The notes beneath the pieces are model-generated. The model worked only from the letters and a program-made list of their open reading frames with translations. It did not search any database and was not told where the DNA came from. The translations under genes and the position numbers were made by a program. Positions 41,468 to 48,553 of a stretch of DNA of 64,000 nucleotides are shown piece by piece. How positions within the stretch are numbered: position 1 is the first letter of the stretch; each line of letters begins with the position of its first letter. Source of the stretch: CAVQBJ01 sp963819075 (GTDB taxonomy: Bacteria; Actinomycetota; Thermoleophilia; Solirubrobacterales; Solirubrobacteraceae); assembly GCA_963819075.1 (NCBI GenBank), contig CAWFUP010000002.1, positions 372,001-436,000 of the forward strand, given 5' to 3'.

Positions 41468-43804
41468 GTGAAGAGGACCCCACTGCGTTCCCGCCTGGCC
41501 TCTGTGGCGTTCGTGATCTTGGTCGCGGCGGCCTGGCTGTACCTCGCCCCCACGCAGATCGGGGGAGCGACGACGTACCTCGCCACGAGCGGCATCAGCA
41601 TGGAGCCGCGCTTCCACGCCGGCGACCTGGCCCTGATCCGACCGGCCGACCGCTACTCGGTCGGAGAGGTGGTTGCGTACCGCAGCACGCTGCTGCACAC
41701 GATCGTCCTCCACCGCATCATCGCCCGCGACGGCGACCGCTATGTCTTCAAGGGCGACCACAACAACTTCGTCGATCCCACGCGACCCACGCGCTCGGAG
41801 CTGGTCGGCGCGCTGTGGCTGCGAATCCCCGCCGGTGGCCGCGTGTTGGGTTGGCTGCACAGCCCGCCGGTCGTGGTCGCGCTGCTCGGCGCGATCTTTC
41901 TCTTGTTGCTGGGGACCGGCGAGGAGCGCCGCCGACGTGACCGCGGTCGGCGCGGCGGCGGCGGATCCGTGCGCGAACGAGCACGCTCGATGAGCGGTCG
42001 AGATTCCGGCGTCCCGTCGGACTTCCGGGGCTTGCTCATCGCGGTCGCGGCTGTCGCGGCGTTCTTCGTCCTCGGCATATACGCCTTCGCCCATCCGCTG
42101 CGCAATCCCGCTACGACAAAGATTCCGTACAGCCAGGGCGTGAGCTTCGGCTATGCCGCCAGCGCGCCGGCCGGACCGGTCTATCCCGACGGGAGCGTCA
42201 ACACTGGCAACCCGATCTTCCTCAACCTCGTGCACCAGGTCCGCGTGCAGGTCGACTATCGCCTGACTACGGCCGCCCCGCACACGCTCGGGGGCACCGA
42301 GGACGTCCTTGTGCGGCTCACCGGGCCGGGCGGCTGGACCCGCGTCACGCAGATCACGCCGGCCGTGCACTTCACGGGCGATCAAGCCAGCGCCGCGGTG
42401 ACGCTCGGCCTGACGTACATCCAGTCCCTGTTCGCACAGGTCGCGAGGTTGACCGGCGCCCCGGCGACGGCCGGCTATTCGATCAGTGTCGTCCCGCAGT
42501 TTCGCATCGGCGGAACGCTGGCCGGCCGTCCGCTCAGCACGAGCTATGACCCGGTGCTGAGCTTCCAGCTCAACGACGTGCAGTTGCTGCCGGGCGTCGG
42601 CCCAAGCGCCCCCGGCAACACGCCGACCGGCCTCACCTCGAGCCAGAACGGATCCGTGACCCGGGGTGCGACCACGGCGAACACGATCAGCGTGCTTGGG
42701 CGCACGGTCGAGATCGCGACCCTGCGCTGGCTCTCGCTGTTCGGATTCCTGGTCGCCGGCGCGAGCGCGCTGCTCATGCTCCAGCTGAAGCGCCGTGAGC
42801 CGTTCGCCGAGACGGCTCGAATCCAGTCGCGATACGGGCACCTGATCGTTTCGATCGTCGGTCCGGCAGACCTCACGGGCCGGCCGGTATTCGATGTCGC
42901 CAGCATCAAGGCCTTGGTTGCGCTGGCCGAACGGAGCGAGCGGTTGATCCTGCACCAGTACGGCGACAGCGCCGACACGTTCCTCGTCGACGACGAGGGC
43001 ACGGTCTATCGCTACCGCACGCGACCCACCGGCGTGGTCTGGAGCGATAGCCCGGCGATTGTGCCGCAAGCTACTCGTCGAGCCGATCGACCCCCGGCGC
43101 GGCAAGGCGGTGGGGGCGGCGCGGTTGCGGTGCGCGACGCTGTGCTTGTCGGCGCTACGGGCGATCGGAACCGTCAAGCTCCCGATCCGCGAGCCGATCT
43201 CGCCGCCTACGCCGACGCGTCTCGACGCGATCCGCCGGCCGCAGCGAGCACAACCGGACTGCGTCGTCCCGTGCCTGTTTCGCCAGTGGCTCGAGTGCCG
43301 GTCGACGATCCCCCTCGTGGGCGCCCTGCCGCTGCTGCGGGAGTGGGGGCTGTGCATCCTGTGGTCCCCATCGCGTCCGTCCTCCGCGTCCCCGTCGACC
43401 CTCCGTCGTCGTCCGCTGGCGCTGCGAGCGGGGGGCCCTGGCCTCGCCCGGTGCCCGTGGCGCCGGCGGACTGTGCGTCGGATGGTGATCGGTCGCCCGA
43501 GCGGCCTGCCGAGGCTCCGCGCGAGCGGCCCTGGCCTCGTCCGGTGCCCGCGGCGTCGGTGGACTGTGCGTCGGTTGGCGATCGGTCGCCCGAGCGGCCT
43601 GCCGACGCTCCGGACAAGGGAGCGCGACCCGCGCCCGTGGCGGCCGCAGATCCTGCGTCCGCGGCCAGCCCACCTCGGGTGCGAACCTCCTCCGCCACTG
43701 GCACGCCGCGATCGGACAACGGGCCAGCGGGGTGGCTATCGCGAGCTCAGTCGGGAGGCGGGCTGTGGGGGCAGATCCACCGAAAGCTCCGAGAGGAGCG
43801 GTGA
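41468..43804 (+). CDS. SipW/ER-type signal peptidase I fused to DUF5305-like membrane module
   Basis: A 778-residue protein. Residues 1-160 are a signal peptidase of the SipW/ER type: an N-terminal helix, the catalytic Ser in ATSGISMEPRF, His in place of Lys in TIVLHRIIARDGDRYVFKGDHNN, and a second helix near 135-150. Residues about 178-560 hold a further helix, a beta-rich outer domain (FGYAASAPAGPVYPDGSVN onward) and a last helix near 420, resembling DUF5305, which is often linked to such peptidases. The last 200 residues are Pro/Arg/Ala-rich with a 31-residue tandem repeat and may be cytoplasmic. Start GTG 41468. It presumably processes the preceding small protein. Confidence 0.82.
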   Translation: MKRTPLRSRLASVAFVILVAAAWLYLAPTQIGGATTYLATSGISMEPRFHAGDLALIRPADRYSVGEVVAYRSTLLHTIVLHRIIARDGDRYVFKGDHNNFVDPTRPTRSELVGALWLRIPAGGRVLGWLHSPPVVVALLGAIFLLLLGTGEERRRRDRGRRGGGGSVRERARSMSGRDSGVPSDFRGLLIAVAAVAAFFVLGIYAFAHPLRNPATTKIPYSQGVSFGYAASAPAGPVYPDGSVNTGNPIFLNLVHQVRVQVDYRLTTAAPHTLGGTEDVLVRLTGPGGWTRVTQITPAVHFTGDQASAAVTLGLTYIQSLFAQVARLTGAPATAGYSISVVPQFRIGGTLAGRPLSTSYDPVLSFQLNDVQLLPGVGPSAPGNTPTGLTSSQNGSVTRGATTANTISVLGRTVEIATLRWLSLFGFLVAGASALLMLQLKRREPFAETARIQSRYGHLIVSIVGPADLTGRPVFDVASIKALVALAERSERLILHQYGDSADTFLVDDEGTVYRYRTRPTGVVWSDSPAIVPQATRRADRPPARQGGGGGAVAVRDAVLVGATGDRNRQAPDPRADLAAYADASRRDPPAAASTTGLRRPVPVSPVARVPVDDPPRGRPAAAAGVGAVHPVVPIASVLRVPVDPPSSSAGAASGGPWPRPVPVAPADCASDGDRSPERPAEAPRERPWPRPVPAASVDCASVGDRSPERPADAPDKGARPAPVAAADPASAASPPRVRTSSATGTPRSDNGPAGWLSRAQSGGGLWGQIHRKLREER
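43436..43621 (+). repeat. 93-bp tandem repeat inside the signal peptidase gene
   Basis: Two units at a 93-base offset (43436 and 43529) encode PWPRPVPVAPADCASDGDRS and PWPRPVPAASVDCASVGDRS, followed in both by PERPA. They lie in the low-complexity C-terminal extension. The exact multiple of three keeps the frame, consistent with a translated repeat. Confidence 0.7.
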
Positions 43805-44292
43805 CAAACCGTCTCCCGCTCGCCGGCCTACGCCGAGACGCTCAGGCTCGGGCCGACGAGCACGGCCGGTAGGACGCTCAGGCCGGCCTGGAGTCTGTGC
43901 CGTCCTGCTGGAGGTAGGCCAGCACGGCGAGCACACGGCGGTGATCGGTGGCCGAAGGCGGCAGGTAGAGCCTGGACATGATGCTCTGCACGTGCTTCTC
44001 CACCGCCCCGACGGTGAGGACGAGCGACCCGGCGATCGCAGCGTTGGAGCCGCCCGCAGGTGGCGGTCTTCCAATGTCCCGCACTCCACGGTGCGGCTCG
44101 GGCTGCCAGGTTCACCGCAACCGTCCCTTCGTTCGTTCGCCAGTACACGCGACGAGCATCGCCGCGGCGCGGCGGCCCGCCAATGCAGGGGCCTGGCGAC
44201 TACAGGTGCAGGTAGCTGGCGTGTCGGGGAACGGTGGGCGGCGCTCGGTCAAGCGGCGGCTGCCGCGACCGTTCCGGTCACGGCGCGGCCAC
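43805..44292. other. Intergenic stretch with a LuxR remnant
   Basis: A 488-base region without an intact gene. The minus strand holds the C-terminal HTH piece of a LuxR-type regulator (43878-44084). The rest, including a CGTTCGTTCG run near 44131, shows no coding character. Confidence 0.5.
43878..44084 (-). pseudogene. C-terminal fragment of a LuxR/NarL-type regulator
   Basis: The 68-residue frame contains GGSNAAIAGSLVLTVGAVEKHVQS followed by a DDHRRVLAVLAYL-like ending (TDHRRVLAVLAYLQ), which is the recognition part and terminal helix of a NarL/LuxR regulator. The first part of the HTH (the L-T-x-R-E-x-E-V-L block) and any receiver domain are absent. It is therefore a decayed regulator gene. 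Confidence 0.6.
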
Positions 44293-45075
44293 CTAGGCCG
44301 GGTCTGACTGCTCGCTCTGGCGAGGACGCACACCCAGCCCGAACTCGCTCGTGGCCATAGTGCCGCCAACGAGCGCCTGGTAGTGCTGGGCATGCACAGC
44401 CAGGAGGTCCGAGCTCAGTGCGCCGAGGGCGTCGGCCAGCGCGAGCGCTTGTCCCGCAGCGGTGCGCTGACGATCGATGTCGCGGAACATCGCTTGAGCG
44501 AGCGGACGGTAGGTCTCGCGACCGAGGGCAGACAGCGCGGCCGCCAACAGGCGGATCGCGGTCAGGACGGCGAACACCGCGTCGCCCGCCTCGGCTGGCG
44601 AGACGACGCCACGCGCTGCCGCATCGTGCAGTGCCTCGAGAGCCACCGTCGAGCGCGAGAGCGCATCGTCCAGGCTCTCGTTGCGGCCGATCAGTTGCTC
44701 CTCGGCGTCGCGGAGAGTGAGGACGGGGATTCCCAGCGCGTTGAGTGCCTTAGCGATCGAAAGCTGTCGCGCTGAACACTTGAAGGCGAACGTGTCCTTC
44801 GATCCGCGCCCGAGCTTCGTGCGTTTGGCCGCCATGGCGGGGGTAACGCCCGCGGCGCTCAGTTCGGCGGCTGTCCACGGCGAGAAGCAACGGGCCGACA
44901 GCCACCGATCGACGTCGCGCGCTGGGAAGCCGAGACGCTGCCAACGTTTCGACAGCCACTTGGGGGTGCAGTCCGCCCAGAGCGCCGGCGCGGCCTTCCT
45001 CGCCTGACGTCCAAGCTTCCGATGGCGCTTGACCGCCGCGCGGATCTTCGCAAGCTCCTTGACGTCCGATTTCAC
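44293..45075 (-). CDS. Hypothetical helical protein
   Basis: A 260-residue soluble protein with a strongly basic N-terminal third (KELAKIRAAVKRHRKLGRQARKAAP), a middle part with WLSKRWQRLGFPARDVDRWL and SARQLSIAKALNALGIPVLTL, and an Ala-rich helical C-terminal half. The basic helices and HTH-like spacing could bind nucleic acid. GTG 45075 (VKSDVKELAK) is the best start because the frame upstream belongs to the antisense of the LLM oxidoreductase gene. Only 45 bases separate it from that divergent gene. No family is recognised. Confidence 0.6.
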   Translation of the reverse strand: MKSDVKELAKIRAAVKRHRKLGRQARKAAPALWADCTPKWLSKRWQRLGFPARDVDRWLSARCFSPWTAAELSAAGVTPAMAAKRTKLGRGSKDTFAFKCSARQLSIAKALNALGIPVLTLRDAEEQLIGRNESLDDALSRSTVALEALHDAAARGVVSPAEAGDAVFAVLTAIRLLAAALSALGRETYRPLAQAMFRDIDRQRTAAGQALALADALGALSSDLLAVHAQHYQALVGGTMATSEFGLGVRPRQSEQSDPA

Positions 45076-45120
45076 TCGGACCAGATCGTGGCAGCGACAC
45101 CGGACACCTGAGAGGACAAG

Positions 45121-46101
45121 ATGCCGACCGACGAGGGCGGCGCGGCGGGAGAGAGTGACAGAATTGAGGCCATCGAGCTCCGGGTCTTCACCGAGCCCCA
45201 GTACGGCGCGACCTATGAGCAGCAGCTGCGCCTGGCTCTCACGAGCGAGCGACTCGGCTTCGGCGGCTACTTCCGCTCCGACCACTACCGCACGATGGCT
45301 GCCGGCGACGGCCTGCCGGGGCCGACCGATGCGTGGGTGACGCTCGCGGGGCTGGCCCGCGAGACACAGCGCATCCGCCTCGGCACGCTCGTGACCGCGG
45401 CCACCTTCCGCCTGCCCGGGCCGTTGGCCATCGCGGTCGCGCAGGTCGACGTGATGAGCGGCGGGCGTGTCGAGCTCGGATTGGGCAGCGGCTGGTTCGA
45501 GGCCGAGCACCGCGCGTACGGGATCCCGTTCCCCCCACTGTCGGAGCGCCTGCAGCGCCTCGAGGAGCAGCTGGCCATCGTGACCGGCCTCTGGGCCACG
45601 CCGATCGGCGAGCGCTTCTCCTACAGCGGCCAGCACTACGAGCTCTCCGACAGCCCCGCGCTGCCCAAGCCGAGCCAGCAGCAGCCGCCGGTGATCGTCG
45701 GCGGCACCGGACCGCGGCGAACGCCGCGCCTCGCGGCGCGCTTTGCCAGCGAGTTCAACATGCCCTTCTCCGGCGTGGGGGAGACCCGCGCGCAGTTCGA
45801 CACCGTGCGCCGTGCGTGCGAGGACGCCGGTCGCGATCCGGCCTCGCTCGCGCTGTCGCATGCGATCACGGTCTGCTGCGCGGCGGATGAGGCCACGCTG
45901 CGCCGGCGCGCGGAGCGCACCCACCGGCCGCTCGCACAGATACGCGCCGACGGCGCCGCCGGCACACCGCCAGAGGTCGTCGAGCGACTACGGGCGTACG
46001 CCGAGGCGGGTGCAGAGCGCTGCTACGTGCAGCTGATCGACCTCGATGATCACGATCACCTCGAGCTCATCGCGGCCGAGGTCATGCCGCATCTGGACTG
46101 A
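45121..46101 (+). CDS. LLM-class, probably F420-dependent oxidoreductase
   Basis: A 326-residue TIM-barrel enzyme of the luciferase-like monooxygenase class. Features are LALTSERLGFGGYFRSDHY, LAGLARETQRIRLGTLVTAATFRLPGPLAIAVAQVDVMSGGRVELGLGSGWFEAEHRAYG, and PPVIVGGTGPRRTPRLAARFASEFN. This pattern fits actinobacterial F420-linked members of the Rv1855c type more than FMN luciferases. The substrate is unknown. GAGAGG precedes the ATG. A perfect bidirectional hairpin follows the stop. Confidence 0.88.
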   Translation: MPTDEGGAAGESDRIEAIELRVFTEPQYGATYEQQLRLALTSERLGFGGYFRSDHYRTMAAGDGLPGPTDAWVTLAGLARETQRIRLGTLVTAATFRLPGPLAIAVAQVDVMSGGRVELGLGSGWFEAEHRAYGIPFPPLSERLQRLEEQLAIVTGLWATPIGERFSYSGQHYELSDSPALPKPSQQQPPVIVGGTGPRRTPRLAARFASEFNMPFSGVGETRAQFDTVRRACEDAGRDPASLALSHAITVCCAADEATLRRRAERTHRPLAQIRADGAAGTPPEVVERLRAYAEAGAERCYVQLIDLDDHDHLELIAAEVMPHLD

Positions 46102-46125
46102 GCGCCCGTGCTGGCCGCGGTGCGA

Positions 46126-46154
46126 GCCGGGCGGCGTAGCCAACGCCGCCCGGC
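46126..46154. terminator. Bidirectional terminator hairpin
   Basis: A perfect 12-bp stem, GCCGGGCGGCGT (46126-46137) with its complement (46143-46154), around AGCCA. It lies between the stops of convergent genes ending at 46101 and 46166 and can serve both. No T-run is present. Confidence 0.7.
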
Positions 46155-46165
46155 CTCGATCGCAC

Positions 46166-46825
46166 TCAGCTGGCGCTCGGCACCGGGGTAGGCGGGGCCG
46201 TCAGGTCCGTCAGGACCCTCTGAGCAACGGCGGCCACCTGACCCTGCGCGTTGCGTACGGCCTGGCCGAACGTCGCCACGGCCGCATTGATGGCGGCCCC
46301 GGCCGCCGCGCGTGCGGCGGCACACGCCGCCGGGTTGAACGCCGCCAGGCTCGCCACCACGGGGTGGCTCGTGGTCGTGGACGTCGTCGTCGTGGTGGTC
46401 GTCGTCGCGGTGGAGGTCGCGGTCGAGGAGGTCGTCGTGCTCGACGTCGGGGGCGGCGGGCCGGTTCGCGAGCACGCTGCCGCGACGCTCACGAACGCCG
46501 CATGCAGCGCCGCCTGCTCGGCCATGAATGCCGAGCGCACCGACACCGCCGCGCTCGCTTCGGTCGCCGCGAGCGTGGCGCAGTCGATTCGCAGCTGCGT
46601 GAGTTGGGCCGCCGTCAAGCCGGCGAGCGGGCCGCGGGTCCGAGACGGCGGGCCGGCCCGGTTCACCGCGCGGCAGACGCGCTGTGCGTGGGCCATGGTT
46701 CCGGGCCCGGCCAGCGGCGCATGACGCACCGCGCCGGAAGGGAGCGCGACCGCGCTCGTGGCGAAGACCGTGGTGCTGGCGATCGCGGCGAGTCCGAGCA
46801 CGCGAGCCGTAATGATTCCGTTCAT
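46166..46825 (-). CDS. Secreted Ala/Thr-rich hypothetical protein
   Basis: A 219-residue protein with a signal peptide (about residues 1-28, MNGIITARVLGLAAIAS, cut near SAVALP), two helical segments with Cys residues (VCRAVNRAG, RIDCATLAATEAS) and a low-complexity Ser/Thr linker (about 125-155) before a second Ala-rich helical region. The Thr linker looks like a cell-wall spacer. An AGGAGG ribosome site precedes the ATG. The function is unknown; an export role is clear. Confidence 0.72.
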   Translation of the reverse strand: MNGIITARVLGLAAIASTTVFATSAVALPSGAVRHAPLAGPGTMAHAQRVCRAVNRAGPPSRTRGPLAGLTAAQLTQLRIDCATLAATEASAAVSVRSAFMAEQAALHAAFVSVAAACSRTGPPPPTSSTTTSSTATSTATTTTTTTTSTTTSHPVVASLAAFNPAACAAARAAAGAAINAAVATFGQAVRNAQGQVAAVAQRVLTDLTAPPTPVPSAS

Positions 46826-46986
46826 CAGACGTGCCTCCTGAGGGGTGCGGGCGGCCACCAGGTGGGGCCGTGGCGAGCATCCTCCCCCCGACCGGCTCGC
46901 CAGCGCCGAGAAACGGACGGACGGACGAGCTGCGGCGTTCACCGTGGTGAGGTGCGAGTAGGACAGCGTCGCCTGAGGAGCGGTCC

Positions 46987-47385
46987 TCACCGCTTCGGTT
47001 GCCAGAGCGCGATCTCGCCGGCCGCTGGCGCCGCGACGACGCTGCGCCAACCGACCGGGCCTTCCCGTGGCCCGAGCAGGACCGTCCCGCCGAGCCGGCG
47101 GGCGCGGTCGGTCACCTCGCCGATGTCGGCCACCTCGACGTAGGGCAGCCACAGCGGCCGCGTGGTCGGGCACTGCACGATGCCGCCCCCGACCCCGCTG
47201 CCCAGCGCGAGCGCGAGGTATGAGCCCGCGCTCGTATCGATCGGCTCCGGGCGCCAGCCGCACAGCTGCCCATAGAACGCCTGCGCGCCCAGCAGATCGG
47301 CGGTGTGCAGCTCGAGGTGTACGACGGGCTTCGAGCGTTCGGCCTCCATCCTTACCCTGAGACCCGCCGCGTCGCGAAGACTCAT
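46987..47385 (-). CDS. VOC-family (glyoxalase-like) protein
   Basis: A 132-residue protein of the vicinal-oxygen-chelate fold: VVHLELHTADLLGAQAFYGQLCGWRPE opens the first beta-alpha-beta unit, and LPYVEVADIGEVTDRARRLGGTVLLGP with GEIALWQPKR forms the second. The His and Glu positions of metal-binding members are only partly recognisable, so it may bind a ligand instead of catalysing. It is divergent from the sigma-factor gene at 47430, with only 44 bases between starts. Confidence 0.82.
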   Translation of the reverse strand: MSLRDAAGLRVRMEAERSKPVVHLELHTADLLGAQAFYGQLCGWRPEPIDTSAGSYLALALGSGVGGGIVQCPTTRPLWLPYVEVADIGEVTDRARRLGGTVLLGPREGPVGWRSVVAAPAAGEIALWQPKR

Positions 47386-47429
47386 CGGGCTGCGATGACT
47401 TCCGCGGCCTCGAGCGGTCTAATCTCTCG

Positions 47430-48551
47430 ATGCTGATGGCAGCGCGTTCGACAGGCACCACGTCGCGCGAGCCCGAGACGCTTGCGGCGGCACGCGCGGG
47501 CGACGAGGGTGCCTTTACACGTCTCGTGGAGCCGCACCGCGGTGAGCTGCAGGCTCATTGCTACCGCATGCTCGGCTCGGTCTACGACGCCGAGGACGCG
47601 CTCCAGGAGACGCTGCTGCGCGCCTGGCGCGCGCTCGCGCGGTTCGAGGGACGCAGCTCGCTGCGCTCGTGGCTCTACACGATCGCGACGAACACGTGCC
47701 TGAACCAGATCGCTCGCCGACCCAAGCGCGTGCTCCCGATCGACTACGCCCCGGCCGCCGATCCCCACGTTGCACCCGGCCAGCCGATCGTCGAGACGGT
47801 GTGGCTCGAGCCGTACCCCGACGACGCGTTCGGCCTCGAGGACGGCTACGCCGCACCCGAGGCGCGCTACGAGCGCCGCGAGGGCGTGGAGTTGGCGTTC
47901 GTCGCCGCGCTTCAGCACCTCGGCGCCAACCAGCGCGCGGTGCTGATCCTGCGCGAGGTTCTCGGCTTCTCGGCGAAGGAGACCGCGGAGATGCTCGAGA
48001 CCACGCTGCCCTCGGTCAACAGTGCGCTGCAGCGCGCACGAGCCGCGGTCGACGCGCGCGTACCCGAGCGCAGCCAGCAGGCGACGCTGCGCTCGCTCGG
48101 CGACGACGGCGTGCGCGAGCTCGTCGATCGCTACGTCGACGCGTGGGAGCGCTGCGATGTCGACACGTTCGCGGCGATGCTGACCGAGGACGCCACGTTC
48201 GCCATGCCGCCGCTCGCGACCTGGTACCGGGGGCGCCCAGGCATTGCGAAATGGGCGACCCTCTCTCCACTGTCGGGCGCCTGGCGCTGGCGTACGGTCC
48301 TCACCCGCGCCAACGGGCAGCCCGCGCTCGCGTTCTACGCGTGGGATGAGGAGCGCGAGGCGTACCTGCCGTTCGCGCTCAACGTCCTGACCCTGCGCGG
48401 GCGACAGATCAGCAACGTCACGGCCTTCATCGTGCGCTCGATCGAGGCGACCGAGCCGGACGCCTACGAGCGCTTTCCCGAGCAGCCGGTGGATCCCCGA
48501 CGGCTCGCCGGTGCGTTCGGACGCTTCGATCTGCCCGGGCAGCTCAGCTGA
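47430..48551 (+). CDS. ECF-type RNA polymerase sigma factor with SnoaL-like C-terminal domain
   Basis: A 373-residue sigma-70 family factor. Region 2 is at about 20-90 (AGDEGAFTRLVEPHRGELQAHCYRMLGSVYDAEDALQETLLRAWRAL), region 4 at about 165-215 (LQHLGANQRAVLILREVLGFSAKETAEMLETTLPSVNSALQRAR), and a SnoaL/NTF2-like domain at about 230-345 (LVDRYVDAWERCDVDTFAAMLTEDATFAMPP). This is the SigJ/SigG-like large ECF type, in which the C-terminal domain replaces an anti-sigma factor. It starts the pair with the glycosidase gene 3 bases downstream. ATG 47430 or the nearby ATG at 47436 can start it. Confidence 0.9.
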   Translation: MLMAARSTGTTSREPETLAAARAGDEGAFTRLVEPHRGELQAHCYRMLGSVYDAEDALQETLLRAWRALARFEGRSSLRSWLYTIATNTCLNQIARRPKRVLPIDYAPAADPHVAPGQPIVETVWLEPYPDDAFGLEDGYAAPEARYERREGVELAFVAALQHLGANQRAVLILREVLGFSAKETAEMLETTLPSVNSALQRARAAVDARVPERSQQATLRSLGDDGVRELVDRYVDAWERCDVDTFAAMLTEDATFAMPPLATWYRGRPGIAKWATLSPLSGAWRWRTVLTRANGQPALAFYAWDEEREAYLPFALNVLTLRGRQISNVTAFIVRSIEATEPDAYERFPEQPVDPRRLAGAFGRFDLPGQLS

Positions 48552-48553
48552 GT

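Noticed and set aside
41339..43357. 672-codon minus-strand frame opposite the signal peptidase gene
   Set aside because: No motif, Arg-rich antisense composition, while the sense strand has a catalytic Ser/His signal peptidase pattern.
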